Assembly (NCBI GenBank): GCA_022402465.1
Contig: JAKRSH010000031.1
Location: forward strand, 1 to 64,000
Reading direction: 5' to 3'
Length of the DNA stretch: 64,000 nucleotides
Origin: Leptospiraceae bacterium
GTDB taxonomy: Bacteria; Spirochaetota; Leptospiria; Leptospirales; Leptospiraceae
This document shows, piece by piece, positions 46,639 through 56,383 of this stretch. Each line of letters starts with the position of its first letter. Positions within the stretch are counted from its first letter, which is position 1. The translations under genes were made by a program, and so were the position numbers. The notes under the pieces were generated by a model. That model saw nothing but the letters and a program-made list of their open reading frames with translations. It was not told the DNA's origin and did no database searches.

Positions 46639-47666
46639 ACACAAAACCTTTAACCTATAAAGATGCTGGGGTTGACACAGAAAAAGGCCAAGTCTTTATC
46701 CAAAACATCAAAGAAAAAGTACAATCCACCTTTGATAAGAACGTATTAGGTGGATTAGGTGGATTTGCTGCAAGCTATGATGTCAGTTTTCTTAAAGAAT
46801 ACAGAAATCCTATTTTACTTTCTGGTACTGATGGTGTGGGAACCAAATTAGAAATCGCCAGACTTCTTGATTTTCATTCCACTGTAGGAATAGATTTAGT
46901 GGCTATGTGCGTTAACGATCTTTTGGTGGTGGGTGGGAAATCTTTATTTTTTCAAGATTATATTTCATGTGGTTCGCTTAATCTTAAACGAATGGAAGCA
47001 ATTGTTTCTGGTATAGTCGAAGGCTGCACACTTGCAGGAGCGAGTCTAGTAGGTGGTGAGACAGCAGAACATCCTGGTCTGATGGAGGAAGATGAATACG
47101 ATCTCGCTGGCTTTGCAGTTGGTGTTGTTGAAAGAGATGAGATGATTACAGGTGAAGAAATAAAACCAGGGGATCTTGTGATTGGTATTGAATCGAGTGG
47201 ACCTCATAGCAATGGATTTTCCCTACTTCGTAGATTATTATTGAAAGACGGGAATTTACCAAGTACGGAATTAGAAATAGAATTTATCAAGAACTCTGCA
47301 ATGAAGCCAACAATTATTTATGTTCCTTATATTATGGAACTACTAAAAACATTTCGCCCTAAAGGAATGGTTCATATTACTGGTGGTGGTTTCCCTGAAA
47401 ATATCCCAAGAGTCTTAAGAAAAGGACAGGGCATTGAACTTAATAAGAAATTATTTCCTCAAAATGAATTTTTTACTAAATTACAAAAAGACCATAAATT
47501 ATCGGATGAAACCATGTATTCAACCTTCAATATGGGTGTAGGTTTTGTTTTAATTGTCGATAAGAAAGATAGTGATGCAGCATTGAATTCTATTACAAAG
47601 CAAGGCTTAAGGTCTTCTATCATAGGATCAGTTAGCTCGAATGAAGGATTTAACCTTCTGGATTGA
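46635..47666 (+). CDS. purM: Phosphoribosylformylglycinamidine cyclo-ligase PurM
   Basis: The 343-residue AIR synthase converts FGAM and ATP to AIR, the step after PurL. Visible motifs are GTDGVGTKLEIA (~64-75), DLVAMCVNDLLVVGGKSLFFQDY (~86-108), GGETAEHPGLMEEDEYDLAGFAVG (~137-160) and HITGGGFPENIPR near residue 248. An in-frame earlier start at 46593 lies inside murI; ATG 46635 gives the family-typical N-terminus (MNTKPLTYKDAGVD). The four-base overlap with murI indicates coupled translation. A short secreted protein follows after 18 bp. Confidence 0.96.
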   Translation: MNTKPLTYKDAGVDTEKGQVFIQNIKEKVQSTFDKNVLGGLGGFAASYDVSFLKEYRNPILLSGTDGVGTKLEIARLLDFHSTVGIDLVAMCVNDLLVVGGKSLFFQDYISCGSLNLKRMEAIVSGIVEGCTLAGASLVGGETAEHPGLMEEDEYDLAGFAVGVVERDEMITGEEIKPGDLVIGIESSGPHSNGFSLLRRLLLKDGNLPSTELEIEFIKNSAMKPTIIYVPYIMELLKTFRPKGMVHITGGGFPENIPRVLRKGQGIELNKKLFPQNEFFTKLQKDHKLSDETMYSTFNMGVGFVLIVDKKDSDAALNSITKQGLRSSIIGSVSSNEGFNLLD

Positions 47667-47684
47667 ATTCTAACTCTATACTAT

Positions 47685-48065
47685 ATGAAATTTCTGAAAA
47701 CAATCTTTCTCATCTATCTCTATCAATTTGCCTTTTTCTCAAATCATCTTTCTGCAATTGAGTTTAACCCTTGGGATTTAGATATTAACCAAAGAGTTTT
47801 AGATAGAAAGACAATAAGCCAGATTATCATAGACCCGCGTGTAAATGAATACCGTTTGGTGTTGATTGCCTCCGAAAGATATCCTTATAATTTCAAGACT
47901 AGTTCATTTGCTTTTTTCTTTAGATTAAAAACCGTAGAAGAAGCAAATAATCTCATGCATAAAATTGATCGTTATTTGGAGACTGGTCAACAAATAACAG
48001 TTAAATTATACGGATCCGAAATAAAAGGAGTAATATTTCATGAGCCTTATGAAAAGCTTCCTTGA
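47685..48065 (+). CDS. Small secreted protein of unknown function
   Basis: The 126-residue protein has a signal peptide (~1-24, ending HLSA). The mature part has alternating charged and hydrophobic residues and no motif I recognise. The last 26 bases overlap the start of the following phosphatase gene (48040), whose AAGGAG ribosome-binding site lies within this gene. Co-expression with purM upstream and the phosphatase downstream is likely from spacing alone. Confidence 0.65.
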   Translation: MKFLKTIFLIYLYQFAFFSNHLSAIEFNPWDLDINQRVLDRKTISQIIIDPRVNEYRLVLIASERYPYNFKTSSFAFFFRLKTVEEANNLMHKIDRYLETGQQITVKLYGSEIKGVIFHEPYEKLP

Positions 48066-49434
48066 GTTTAAGGATTATTTTATAAATAGCAATAAATTAT
48101 TTTTCTCATCAGAATCACAGGTTGATGAATTAGAAAATTATTTTGAAGATAAAATAGACTTATTATTTGTATATTTTCTCTTCATTGCACAATTTGTTCA
48201 ATACTTAATACTTTCCCTTCTTTCTGCAAACATTACCAATCTTATTCTAAAAGAATCACTCTTAATAACTTTTATTTCTTTTGTGCTTCTTTTTTTTGCT
48301 AAGAATAAAAAAGTTTTTTCGATTGCCATTTATCTTTCATCTTTAGTGATCAACTTCTTAATTTTTTATTCTGTCGCCAAAATCGCTATCTATTACTCGG
48401 ATTCATTAGATGTTTCAGGAATTAATAATTTATATATTTCTTTGTCTTTCTTATTATTAGTCCATGCATTTCGCCTAAGAAAGTTTAGTTGCATAATTCC
48501 AGGGATTGAATTCGTAGCTCTTCACTTATTGAGCCTTTATTGCTTTACGATTACTTCTCATTGGGAATTGGATGCGTTTTTATTTATTCCTGATATATTA
48601 TTCATTATAACTACTATAATTGGAACTGGAGTTGTCATCAATCGCAGAGAAGACTTTAGAGAGATCCACAATCTCAATAAGGAAAAATCTGTAATGTCCA
48701 GGGAACTCGAACTTGCTAAGAAAGTCCAAGATTCACTTTTTCCCAAAGATATAAAGATAGATGGATTAAGGTATGAAGTTTTTAGGCAGAGTCATAATTA
48801 CATCGGTGGAGATTTTTATGATTTTGTTATGCTGCGGGAAGGCAATGCGGGAATTTTTATTACTGATATAGCCGGACATGGAATTTCATCGGCTATGGTA
48901 GCAACAATTATGAAAGTTATAGTTGCGACCATTCCTTACCAATTTAAACTAAAGCCAGATAAGTTCTTGGGTCATTTGGATACAAGACTTGCCGTAGATT
49001 TGGATCACTACCATGCATCTGCAATTTATATGTTCTTGAATTTTCAAACCAAAAAGATGCTATTAGGCAATGCAGGTCATCCTTACCTTTTGTATTCTTC
49101 AAGGGATGGTCAATTTACTGAAATCAAGACGGAAGGCTCTATATTGGGATTTCAAATTAAAGATCCAATAGTCACTGAAGTTGAATTAAGCTTTGATGAA
49201 GGTGATAGGTTCATGATGTATACTGATGGATTGATAGAGTCTCCTACAATTGATGGCAAATATATTTCTGAAAAAGTTTTAATCGATATTTTAAATAACA
49301 ATAAAGACGTGGTTGATATCAAAGATTTAAAGAATATTATGTTGAACGAATTGTCCAATAAATATGGATTGAAGAAATTTACAGATGATACTATGTTTTT
49401 ATTATTCGAAATTACATCTAGGAGAAAGAAATGA
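48040..49434 (+). CDS. Membrane SpoIIE-type serine phosphatase
   Basis: The 464-residue protein has about six hydrophobic helices in residues ~40-205, a short coiled linker, and a PP2C/SpoIIE phosphatase domain (~225-460). The metal motifs are present: GGDFYDF, TDIAGHG, YTDGLIES and DDTMFL. It should dephosphorylate a STAS-type anti-sigma antagonist, like RsbU. There is no such partner next to it; the STAS protein at 30291 is the only candidate in the window. The start ATG has AAGGAG nine bases upstream, inside the preceding gene. Its stop overlaps the next ATG (ATGA). Confidence 0.85.
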   Translation: MSLMKSFLEFKDYFINSNKLFFSSESQVDELENYFEDKIDLLFVYFLFIAQFVQYLILSLLSANITNLILKESLLITFISFVLLFFAKNKKVFSIAIYLSSLVINFLIFYSVAKIAIYYSDSLDVSGINNLYISLSFLLLVHAFRLRKFSCIIPGIEFVALHLLSLYCFTITSHWELDAFLFIPDILFIITTIIGTGVVINRREDFREIHNLNKEKSVMSRELELAKKVQDSLFPKDIKIDGLRYEVFRQSHNYIGGDFYDFVMLREGNAGIFITDIAGHGISSAMVATIMKVIVATIPYQFKLKPDKFLGHLDTRLAVDLDHYHASAIYMFLNFQTKKMLLGNAGHPYLLYSSRDGQFTEIKTEGSILGFQIKDPIVTEVELSFDEGDRFMMYTDGLIESPTIDGKYISEKVLIDILNNNKDVVDIKDLKNIMLNELSNKYGLKKFTDDTMFLLFEITSRRKK

Positions 49435-50195
49435 AATATATCAAACAAGAGCTAAGAGATGGCATACTGGCTATAACTATTCAAAAACCTGAAACTTTGA
49501 ATGCATTGAGTGGCGAAGTCCTAAGCGAATTAGAGGAAGTGGTTGATTCTATTTCTGCATCTGATGAACATAAAGTTGTAATCCTCACTGGAGATGGAAA
49601 GGCGTTTGTTGCTGGAGCTGATATTGCATGCATGTCAAAATATGACGAAGCTTCTGCTTTAGAGTTTTCTAAACTTGCTCATAGAATTTTTGAAAAAATT
49701 GAAAATGCAAATTTCATTTCTATTGCCTTGATCAATGGATTCGCCTTAGGTGGAGGACTTGAACTCGCACTTTCATGTGATATTCGTTATGCTTCCACTA
49801 AAGCAAAGTTAGGTTTCCCTGAAGTTAGCCTAGGCCTCATCCCTGGTTTTGGAGGAACTCAAAGACTTGCTCGTTTGGTAGGAGTTGGAATTGCAAGTGA
49901 ATGGGTTTATTCAGGTGAAATGTTTAGCGCGGAACAATCAAAATCTTTCGGAGTTGTAAATAATATATATGAGCCAGACGATTTGTTTAAGGAAGGTCAT
50001 AGACTCGCTGCTTCTATACATTCAAGAGGTAAGCAAGCTCTTATCAATGCAAAAAAGACAATGCGAGCTGGATTGAATTTAACTCTTCCCCAAGGTTTGA
50101 GGTTGGAAGAAGAAAAATTTTCTTCCTTATTTGGTAAGCCGGAGTCCAAAGAAGGTATGGGTGCTTTTCTAGAAAAAAGGAAGCCTAATTTCTAA
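49431..50195 (+). CDS. Enoyl-CoA hydratase/isomerase family protein
   Basis: The 254-residue crotonase-fold enzyme has the oxyanion region AGADI (~61-65), GGGLE with Glu111, and PEVSLGLIPGFGGTQRL with Glu131; both glutamates match the acid/base pair of true hydratases. It probably hydrates trans-2-enoyl-CoA in beta-oxidation. The start overlaps the phosphatase stop by four bases, so it is coupled to a signalling gene rather than to other fatty-acid genes. It is complete and of normal length. Confidence 0.92.
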   Translation: MKYIKQELRDGILAITIQKPETLNALSGEVLSELEEVVDSISASDEHKVVILTGDGKAFVAGADIACMSKYDEASALEFSKLAHRIFEKIENANFISIALINGFALGGGLELALSCDIRYASTKAKLGFPEVSLGLIPGFGGTQRLARLVGVGIASEWVYSGEMFSAEQSKSFGVVNNIYEPDDLFKEGHRLAASIHSRGKQALINAKKTMRAGLNLTLPQGLRLEEEKFSSLFGKPESKEGMGAFLEKRKPNF

Positions 50196-50196
50196 A

Positions 50197-50682
50197 TTGA
50201 ATTACAAACCAATGAACCAAAGATTTTTACAGCATTTTTCATTCTTTGTTCTCTTTCTATTGGAACTAGTTTTTATTCAGAATGTATATTCCAATCCTAG
50301 TTTCAATAATGACAAAATGTCAGTTACTCTAGGTAAGGCTAGTTTAATTGTTGAAATTGCAGATACATCTTCTAAGCGATCTATAGGTTTAATGCATAGA
50401 AAGAGTCTAGGAAAAAATGAAGGAATGCTTTTTGCTTTCCCAAGCAGCGATCTGCAATCTTTCTGGATGAAAAATACTTTGATTCCGCTTAGCATTGGTT
50501 ATTTTGATGAAAATGGAATTCTTTTGGAGATCTATGATATGAAACCCAACCAAACGGATGAAATTTATAATTCGAAAAAGAAAGCAATCTATGCTTTAGA
50601 AGTCAATCAAGGTTGGTTTAAGAAAAATGGTATTCTTCCAGGAGCTGTTCTTATCATGGAGAAGTCTATTTACGGGAGATAG
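50197..50682 (+). CDS. DUF192-domain secreted protein
   Basis: The 161-residue protein has an N-terminal signal segment (~12-32, FSFFVLFLLELVFIQN) and a DUF192 domain (~48-158), recognised by IGLMHRKSLGKNEGMLFAF, SFWMKNTLIPLSIGYF and YALEVNQGWFKKNGI. DUF192 proteins are small conserved periplasmic or secreted proteins without an assigned activity. The TTG start at 50197 follows the previous stop by one base; ATG 50212 is an alternative. The last 17 bases overlap the convergent J-domain-like gene. Confidence 0.85.
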   Translation: MNYKPMNQRFLQHFSFFVLFLLELVFIQNVYSNPSFNNDKMSVTLGKASLIVEIADTSSKRSIGLMHRKSLGKNEGMLFAFPSSDLQSFWMKNTLIPLSIGYFDENGILLEIYDMKPNQTDEIYNSKKKAIYALEVNQGWFKKNGILPGAVLIMEKSIYGR

Positions 50683-51628
50683 ACTTGCGGTATTGTTTCC
50701 ATGATTGCAGAAGGTATTCAATCTTCTCGGTTTCATAATAAATTCTTACATAATCAGATTCTAATTCTTCTTTGAATTCTTGCTTCAAGATTCTTCTTTC
50801 CATTTTGGAGACTTTCGTAAAGTCCCAATCTGGATAGGATTTGAGCTTTCGAATTTGCTTTTGAGCGTCTTTCAAATCATTTTTATGTTTCTTTTGTAAG
50901 GAAAGAAGTTCTCCGATTGAAACTTCATCTGAAAGCTCTTCTTTAGAGATACGTATCCAAGTTAGAACATCTTTAAGTGCCGTTAAATTATTGTCAGTAT
51001 AATTCTTGAGTGCGACTAACCAATTTTCTTTTTCTTCTTTCGTCTGTTCTTTGTTTTTATCAGGGTGAAGGTATTTTGCTATAGTTCGAAAGATTCTGGT
51101 CTTTTCTATTTCCTTAGCTTGCTTCTGCATCTCAGAAGGTTTTTCAGAATCTTCACCCATACTGGATTTGAAATCATTGAATAAATCTTCCCAATTGTCT
51201 TCTTCTGAATCAGAAGAATTTCTGCCTTTGCGAGATGACTGTTCTTGCTTATCCTCTTCTTCCCAATAACCAGGTTCTTCTTCATCGAAGAAAGGATCAA
51301 ATTCTCTATCTTCAGGAGCTGTGTTCTCTCTTTCTTTGATGTAATGGTAGGCAAGTGCAGGATTGATGTTGTGAAATTCTGCATAGGCAAAGATTTCTCT
51401 AACCATAGTGCTCAGTTCAAAAAATTTTTCTTCAGCCTTTTCGACTTTTTTGTTTATAGCACTTAATTCGGAGGTATACCAGTTTTGGAATTCTGGTTTG
51501 GATACTTCATAGTATTCATTGATTTCTAATTTCGCCTTATCCACCTTCTTAATTGTGGATTTCAAATCTTTCACCGCTTTCTTTCGTATCGGTGTGGAAT
51601 CTATAGGAACTAAATCTCTTCTTTTCAA
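50666..51628 (-). CDS. J-domain-like co-chaperone protein
   Basis: This acidic, coiled protein (about 320 residues) has a J-domain-like segment (~190-255) containing the diagnostic HPD tripeptide in KYLHPDKNKEQTKEEK. It is preceded by a Glu/Asp/Ser-rich linker and followed by long charged helices. J-domains stimulate DnaK ATPase; the client specificity here is unknown. I chose TTG 51628, which has GAGG seven bases upstream and an earlier GGAGG. The frame stays open to an ATG at 51721 (2 bp overlap with the glgP start), which would leave no room for divergent promoters. It is divergent from glycogen phosphorylase. Confidence 0.65.
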   Translation of the reverse strand: MKRRDLVPIDSTPIRKKAVKDLKSTIKKVDKAKLEINEYYEVSKPEFQNWYTSELSAINKKVEKAEEKFFELSTMVREIFAYAEFHNINPALAYHYIKERENTAPEDREFDPFFDEEEPGYWEEEDKQEQSSRKGRNSSDSEEDNWEDLFNDFKSSMGEDSEKPSEMQKQAKEIEKTRIFRTIAKYLHPDKNKEQTKEEKENWLVALKNYTDNNLTALKDVLTWIRISKEELSDEVSIGELLSLQKKHKNDLKDAQKQIRKLKSYPDWDFTKVSKMERRILKQEFKEELESDYVRIYYETEKIEYLLQSWKQYRKSISRK

Positions 51629-51719
51629 TAAATCCTCAACTCTCCTCCAATTTACAGTCGCTTTTATAAGTGACAAGGTTTTTTCATTTTTGTATTCTGG
51701 AAAACCAGAGAGAACTACC

Positions 51720-54227
51720 ATGACACCTAAGAATTCTAGACTCATACAATTATTAGCCAGAGAACAAAGTGCAGATCCAGCAGCCATTGAAAGCCAATTC
51801 TGCCATCATTTAGAATATACCATCGGTAAGAATAAATTTGATATTAAAAATGAAGATATTTACAAAGCCTTAGGATTTACGATCCGAGATTTTTTAATCG
51901 ACCGATTGAATGAGACTCATGAGTTATATGAAAATGAAAAGCCTAAGAAGATCTATTATTTTTCCTTAGAATTTTTAATAGGTAGAACCCTTCACAACGC
52001 TTTGATCAACTTAGGTATGTTTGATGTTGTTGATAAGGTCATCAAGGGTTTTGGATATGATTTAACAGAGATACTAGAATTTGAAATGGACGCAGGTCTT
52101 GGCAATGGTGGTTTGGGAAGGCTAGCAGCATGCTTTTTAGATTCCTTGGCGACTTTAAATATTCCAGGATTTGGTTATGGAATTAGGTATGATTATGGAA
52201 TTTTTAATCAAATCATCGCAGACGGTAATCAAGTTGAGATGCCTGACCATTGGGATGCTGATGGGATTCCTTATGAAATCGTAAGACCAGATAAGGTATA
52301 TACTGTAAATTTTTATGGGCATGTTGAATCCAGAGTAAATGCTGTGGGCAATTTACAATTCGAATGGATTCCTACTGAAACGGTTCTTGCAGCCGCTCAT
52401 GATTATCCAATTCCCGGATACAATACATCTACAGTGAACTATTTACGCCTTTGGACTGCTAGGTCCTCAGAAGAGTTTAACTTTGATTACTTCAACCATG
52501 GGAATTACATGAAAGCCGTTGAAGACAAACAAATTTCAGAAAATATTTCAAAAGTATTATATCCGAATGATACTACAGAACAAGGAAAGATTTTGCGATT
52601 GAAGCAACAGTATTTTATGGTAGCGGCTTCCTTGCAAGATATCCTAAGTGATTTTAAAAAGGAGCAGGGTCAGCTTGATCTTTTTTATGAGAAGGTAGCT
52701 ATTCAATTGAATGATACACATCCAAGTATTGCAATTTCAGAACTTATGAGAATTCTATTGGATCAAGAAAGTTGGACTTGGGAAAGAGCCTGGACTTTAT
52801 GTACTAAAGTTTTTTCTTACACTAATCACACCGTATTACCTGAAGCCTTAGAGACTTGGTCAGTTGCACTGATGGAATTTCTACTTCCAAGACATGTTCA
52901 AATCATCAATGAAATTAATTTCAGATTTATAAATATGCTTAAGGAAACAAAACTTTATTCGGATGAGGAAATAGCTGAGGTTTCTGTTTTTGAAGAATCC
53001 TCTAACAAAAGAGTTCGTATGGCAAATCTTGCCATTATTGGATCTCATAAGGTAAATGGTGTTGCAGCCCTTCATACGGAACTCATAAAGACTACAATAT
53101 TCAAGACTTTTTATAAAATTTGGCCAGAGAAATTTACAAACAAGACCAATGGTATAACGCCTCGTAGATGGTTACTGCAATGCAATAAAGATCTTTCTCA
53201 CTTGATTGCAAGTAAAGTTGGAAATAACTTTCCTGCTAGATTGGACGAACTGAGAGAATTAGAAAAATTTGCAGATGATGCTGCCTTCCAAGAAGATTGG
53301 ATGAAAGTAAAGCACAAGAATAAAGAATTCTTATCGAAAATTATTCACTCAGAAGCGGGTATCTTAGTAAATCCACATTCTATTTTTGATGTTCAAATCA
53401 AAAGGTTCCATGAATACAAGAGACAATTATTGAATATCTTAAATGTAATTGGTCAGTACAGAAGAATCAAAGAGTCACCTAAGTCTAGTTTTACACCAAG
53501 AGTAGTTATCTTTGGCGGTAAGGCTGCTCCTGGGTATTTCATTGCAAAATTAATTATTAAATTGATCAATTCTGTTGCGGAAGTGGTCAATAAAGACCCA
53601 GAAGTTGCTGATCTATTGAAAGTAGTATTCATGCCCAACTATAGAGTGTCTCTTGCAGAGAAAATTATTCCAGCTACCGAGTTATCTCAGCAAATTTCGA
53701 CTGCAGGAATGGAAGCAAGTGGAACGGGCAACATGAAATTTGCCTTAAACGGTGCCTTGACAATAGGAACACTAGATGGTGCAAATGTTGAAATCCAAGA
53801 AGAAGTAGGTGAGGAAAATATTTACATCTTTGGATTAACTGCTCATGAAGTTATGGATCTTAAGTCAAAAGGATATAATCCGAATGATTTTATTCACAAA
53901 AATTCCGAATTACAAAAGATTCTTCGTATGGTAGGGGATGGATTTTTCAGCCATGGCGATTCTTCCACCTTCCAGGCAATCTACCAAAATCTGACTACCA
54001 TCGATCATTATCTACTAATGGCTGATTATGCGAGTTATGATGCTATGCAGATGAAAGTTTCTAAAGATTACCTTGATAAGAAGCAATGGTTGAGGAAATC
54101 AATCCTGAACACAGCTAGAATGGGTAAATTTTCCTCCGATAGAACTATCCAAGAATATGCGGATGAGATTTGGAAAGTAAAGTCACAAAACCCTGTCAAA
54201 CCTAGGACAATTACTAAAATTTTATGA
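51720..54227 (+). CDS. glgP: Glycogen/starch phosphorylase
   Basis: The 835-residue enzyme releases glucose-1-phosphate from glycogen or other alpha-1,4-glucans. Recognisable parts are FSLEFLIGRTLHNALINLG near residue 80-100, NGGLGRLAACFLDSLA near 130, KRFHEYKRQLLN near 560, and the PLP-binding Lys (~673) in SGTGNMKFALNGALTIGTLDGANVE. The frame is open upstream, but ATG 51720 gives the family-normal length; a weak AGAGAG precedes it. It is a storage-carbon enzyme with no glycogen synthesis genes in the window. Confidence 0.95.
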   Translation: MTPKNSRLIQLLAREQSADPAAIESQFCHHLEYTIGKNKFDIKNEDIYKALGFTIRDFLIDRLNETHELYENEKPKKIYYFSLEFLIGRTLHNALINLGMFDVVDKVIKGFGYDLTEILEFEMDAGLGNGGLGRLAACFLDSLATLNIPGFGYGIRYDYGIFNQIIADGNQVEMPDHWDADGIPYEIVRPDKVYTVNFYGHVESRVNAVGNLQFEWIPTETVLAAAHDYPIPGYNTSTVNYLRLWTARSSEEFNFDYFNHGNYMKAVEDKQISENISKVLYPNDTTEQGKILRLKQQYFMVAASLQDILSDFKKEQGQLDLFYEKVAIQLNDTHPSIAISELMRILLDQESWTWERAWTLCTKVFSYTNHTVLPEALETWSVALMEFLLPRHVQIINEINFRFINMLKETKLYSDEEIAEVSVFEESSNKRVRMANLAIIGSHKVNGVAALHTELIKTTIFKTFYKIWPEKFTNKTNGITPRRWLLQCNKDLSHLIASKVGNNFPARLDELRELEKFADDAAFQEDWMKVKHKNKEFLSKIIHSEAGILVNPHSIFDVQIKRFHEYKRQLLNILNVIGQYRRIKESPKSSFTPRVVIFGGKAAPGYFIAKLIIKLINSVAEVVNKDPEVADLLKVVFMPNYRVSLAEKIIPATELSQQISTAGMEASGTGNMKFALNGALTIGTLDGANVEIQEEVGEENIYIFGLTAHEVMDLKSKGYNPNDFIHKNSELQKILRMVGDGFFSHGDSSTFQAIYQNLTTIDHYLLMADYASYDAMQMKVSKDYLDKKQWLRKSILNTARMGKFSSDRTIQEYADEIWKVKSQNPVKPRTITKIL

Positions 54228-54238
54228 AAAATATGGCA

Positions 54239-54276
54239 ACCTTTCCTTGACAAAAAGGTAGAATTCCAAAGATGAT
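54239..54276 (+). promoter_or_regulatory. Candidate promoter with inverted repeat before the receiver gene
   Basis: TTGACA (54247-54252) and GATGAT (54271-54276) are 18 bases apart. The -35 hexamer lies between the arms ACCTTT (54239-54244) and AAAGGT (54254-54259), a 6-bp inverted repeat. AAGGA precedes the ATG at 54308. The repeat is a possible operator, inferred by position. Confidence 0.4.
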
Positions 54277-54307
54277 AAGTTACAGTTTGGTAGGTTAAGG
54301 ATAACGA

Positions 54308-54778
54308 ATGGGTAAAGGTTTTATTATTTGTGTCGATGATGAAGTATCAGTTCTTGAAACACTTACAGAGCAGCTTCGTTCACGGTTTGGTAGCAGTCAT
54401 GAGATTGAAGCTGCTTCCAGTGCAGAAGATGCCTTGGCTTTGATTGATGAAATCCATGGAAGCCAAGAAGTAGTAGAGCTTATCATCTCAGACCAAGTGA
54501 TGCCTGGGATGAAAGGAGATGAATTTCTACAAGAGGTTCATAAGAAAATTCCAGATGCAATTAAAATTATGCTCACAGGACAGGCAGGATTGGATTCCGC
54601 AATCAATGCAATCAATACAGCAGGACTCAGTCGTTATGTTGAGAAGCCTTGGAATATTGAAGAATTTGCAAATGATATTAAGATCCTCTTGGATAAATTC
54701 CATGCTAATTTGGAGAACCAAAGACTTATTGCAAGCCTCAACCAGAGGATCGCAGACCTCGAAAAGGGCAATTCTTAA
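54308..54778 (+). CDS. Single-domain response regulator with C-terminal coil
   Basis: The 156-residue protein is a CheY-like receiver: Asp10/Asp11, phosphoacceptor Asp62 (ISDQVMPG), Thr90 (LTGQAG) and Lys113 (EKPW). A short coiled tail (~128-156) has no DNA-binding domain. The EKPW and LTGQ motifs are typical of receivers linked to phosphatase or HD-GYP output. It may act by protein-protein contacts with a kinase whose gene is elsewhere. The following HEAT gene starts inside its last 50 bases. Confidence 0.9.
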   Translation: MGKGFIICVDDEVSVLETLTEQLRSRFGSSHEIEAASSAEDALALIDEIHGSQEVVELIISDQVMPGMKGDEFLQEVHKKIPDAIKIMLTGQAGLDSAINAINTAGLSRYVEKPWNIEEFANDIKILLDKFHANLENQRLIASLNQRIADLEKGNS

Positions 54779-55856
54779 CTCCCATTTCTCCCAACTAACA
54801 ATTGCAATTCTATTCCTATTTGCGGGAGGACTTTGCCTATCCTCTCTGCATGCAAAAGAAAAAAAAGCCAAACCTCTTACAGAAGAAGCAATCCAAAGAA
54901 AAACAGATGTATTGCTCAAAGTTCTCAAGTATGGAACCAGCCTAGAGAGAAAGGCGGCTCTCTTCGAGATAGAGAAACTACCTGAAGATAAGAGAGATCC
55001 ATTTAAACCAATACTTTTGGAGTCTCTGAAGAAAGAGAAAGATCCCTCCATGAAACTTTCCTTTATTCGAAGTGCAGGGGAACTCGAATTAAAAGAAGCC
55101 AAGGAAAACATAGAAAAGGCTGTAGAAGATGAAAATGAGGATGTTGCCCGTGCAGCAGTAACTGCTTTAAAAAAAGTAGGAGATGCCAATTCATGGAAGC
55201 CTGTTTTAGAAAAGTTAAAATCCCAAGATCTTACCAAGAATTCCAATCTAACGGTATCTCTTATCAATTCGCTAGCTGAGATAGAGGGCGGAGAGAATGC
55301 ACATGATTTTTTGGAAGCAAAAATTAAAGAAAAATTCAACAGTCCAGAGATAAGATCCTATTCAGCTTTGTACTTTGGTAAGAAGAAAATTACAAGTGCC
55401 GAGGTAATTTTACAAGAAATAGCATTTAATGAAACAGAGACTATAACTTTAAGAACCTATTCCATCAATAGTCTAGGTAAAATTAAATCCTCATCTTCCA
55501 TTCCCAAATTAAAAGAATTAATCGAAGAAATCCGAAAGGATCCATCCAAGGATAATAAGAAAAACCAACTTCTCAAAATCTATACATTAGGCGCCTTAAT
55601 TGAATTAGGCGATGAAACGGCATTTGATGAAATTGTGGAATTCTCCAAAGATGATGATTCTGTGGTTCGTTTAAGATCCATACAATTTTTATTAGAAAGT
55701 AAGCGCCCAGAAGTTCGTGAGATTCTAGAATACAAATCTAAGCGTGATCCAAGTCCCAAGGTTCAGAAAGCAGCCTCAGATGCTTTAAAAAAATTAGATG
55801 GAGAGGATTCTGATTCGAATTCGGAGGAAAATGATAGCTCAGATTCTAAGAATTAA
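54729..55856 (+). CDS. Secreted HEAT-repeat protein
   Basis: The chosen reading gives about 375 residues: a signal peptide ([20 protein letters not shown]), then a helical array of HEAT-like repeats (for example [20 protein letters not shown] and [18 protein letters not shown]), and an acidic Ser/Asp-rich tail. HEAT arrays usually bind other proteins; location is predicted periplasmic. TTG 54729 has GGAGA upstream and gives a complete signal peptide. The frame is open to 54519, but that part is antisense-like shadow over the receiver gene. The start is uncertain because no ATG is available. Confidence 0.65.
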   Translation: MQASTRGSQTSKRAILNSHFSQLTIAILFLFAGGLCLSSLHAKEKKAKPLTEEAIQRKTDVLLKVLKYGTSLERKAALFEIEKLPEDKRDPFKPILLESLKKEKDPSMKLSFIRSAGELELKEAKENIEKAVEDENEDVARAAVTALKKVGDANSWKPVLEKLKSQDLTKNSNLTVSLINSLAEIEGGENAHDFLEAKIKEKFNSPEIRSYSALYFGKKKITSAEVILQEIAFNETETITLRTYSINSLGKIKSSSSIPKLKELIEEIRKDPSKDNKKNQLLKIYTLGALIELGDETAFDEIVEFSKDDDSVVRLRSIQFLLESKRPEVREILEYKSKRDPSPKVQKAASDALKKLDGEDSDSNSEENDSSDSKN

Positions 55857-55863
55857 GACTTAT

Positions 55864-56382
55864 ATGCAACTAAGACGAGCATTGATTTTAGGATTTTCTT
55901 TGTTGAGTCTAATTTTGTATCCAGGAAATGCTCTTTTTTCTGAAAAATTCCAAGGTCCTATATCACCCAAAGAAAAACGAATTAAAGATTTCAAAGGAGA
56001 GTTGAATGAGAATAAGCAGGATCTTCCTGAAGAATACCATCTTTTCTTCCAAGAACTAAAAGGGAATTATGCAATCTTCTATGATTTAGATGGACAGACT
56101 GTTCATTTTCAATATAGAAGGAATAAATGGGATAGGGATGCTATTGAATCAGTGCATAATTTATTGTCAGGTAGATCTTATAAAGTGAGTGGTGATTTTT
56201 TAGGAGTCTATTATTATCCCAGTGTAAAAGAATCTAGAAGCTCAATACTTCCACTTTTTATTGCAAAAAAAGATGTCGATCTTAGAACGAAAAAAGATTT
56301 AAATACTATACCTATCTATAAATTGAAAGTTTATAATGAATCATATTCGGATGCAATCTTAATGCAAACTCCAGAGGAATAA
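55864..56382 (+). CDS. Secreted protein of unknown function
   Basis: The 172-residue protein has a signal peptide (MQLRRALILGFSLLSLILYP, cleavage after NALF) and a soluble region with no domain I recognise. ATG 55864 is chosen because it starts a canonical signal peptide. ATG 55831, four bases after a GGAGG, is the alternative and adds eleven residues. It follows the HEAT-repeat gene within eight bases and is tail-to-tail with the Ser-rich lipoprotein gene at 56384. A joint role with the HEAT-repeat protein is possible but not shown. Confidence 0.6.
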   Translation: MQLRRALILGFSLLSLILYPGNALFSEKFQGPISPKEKRIKDFKGELNENKQDLPEEYHLFFQELKGNYAIFYDLDGQTVHFQYRRNKWDRDAIESVHNLLSGRSYKVSGDFLGVYYYPSVKESRSSILPLFIAKKDVDLRTKKDLNTIPIYKLKVYNESYSDAILMQTPEE

Positions 56383-56383
56383 A

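Noticed and set aside
54527-55339. A 270-codon open frame on the minus strand opposite the receiver and HEAT-repeat genes
   Set aside because: It is rich in Ser/Phe as expected for antisense of Lys/Glu-rich coding DNA, has no ribosome-binding site, and lies entirely opposite two well-supported genes.
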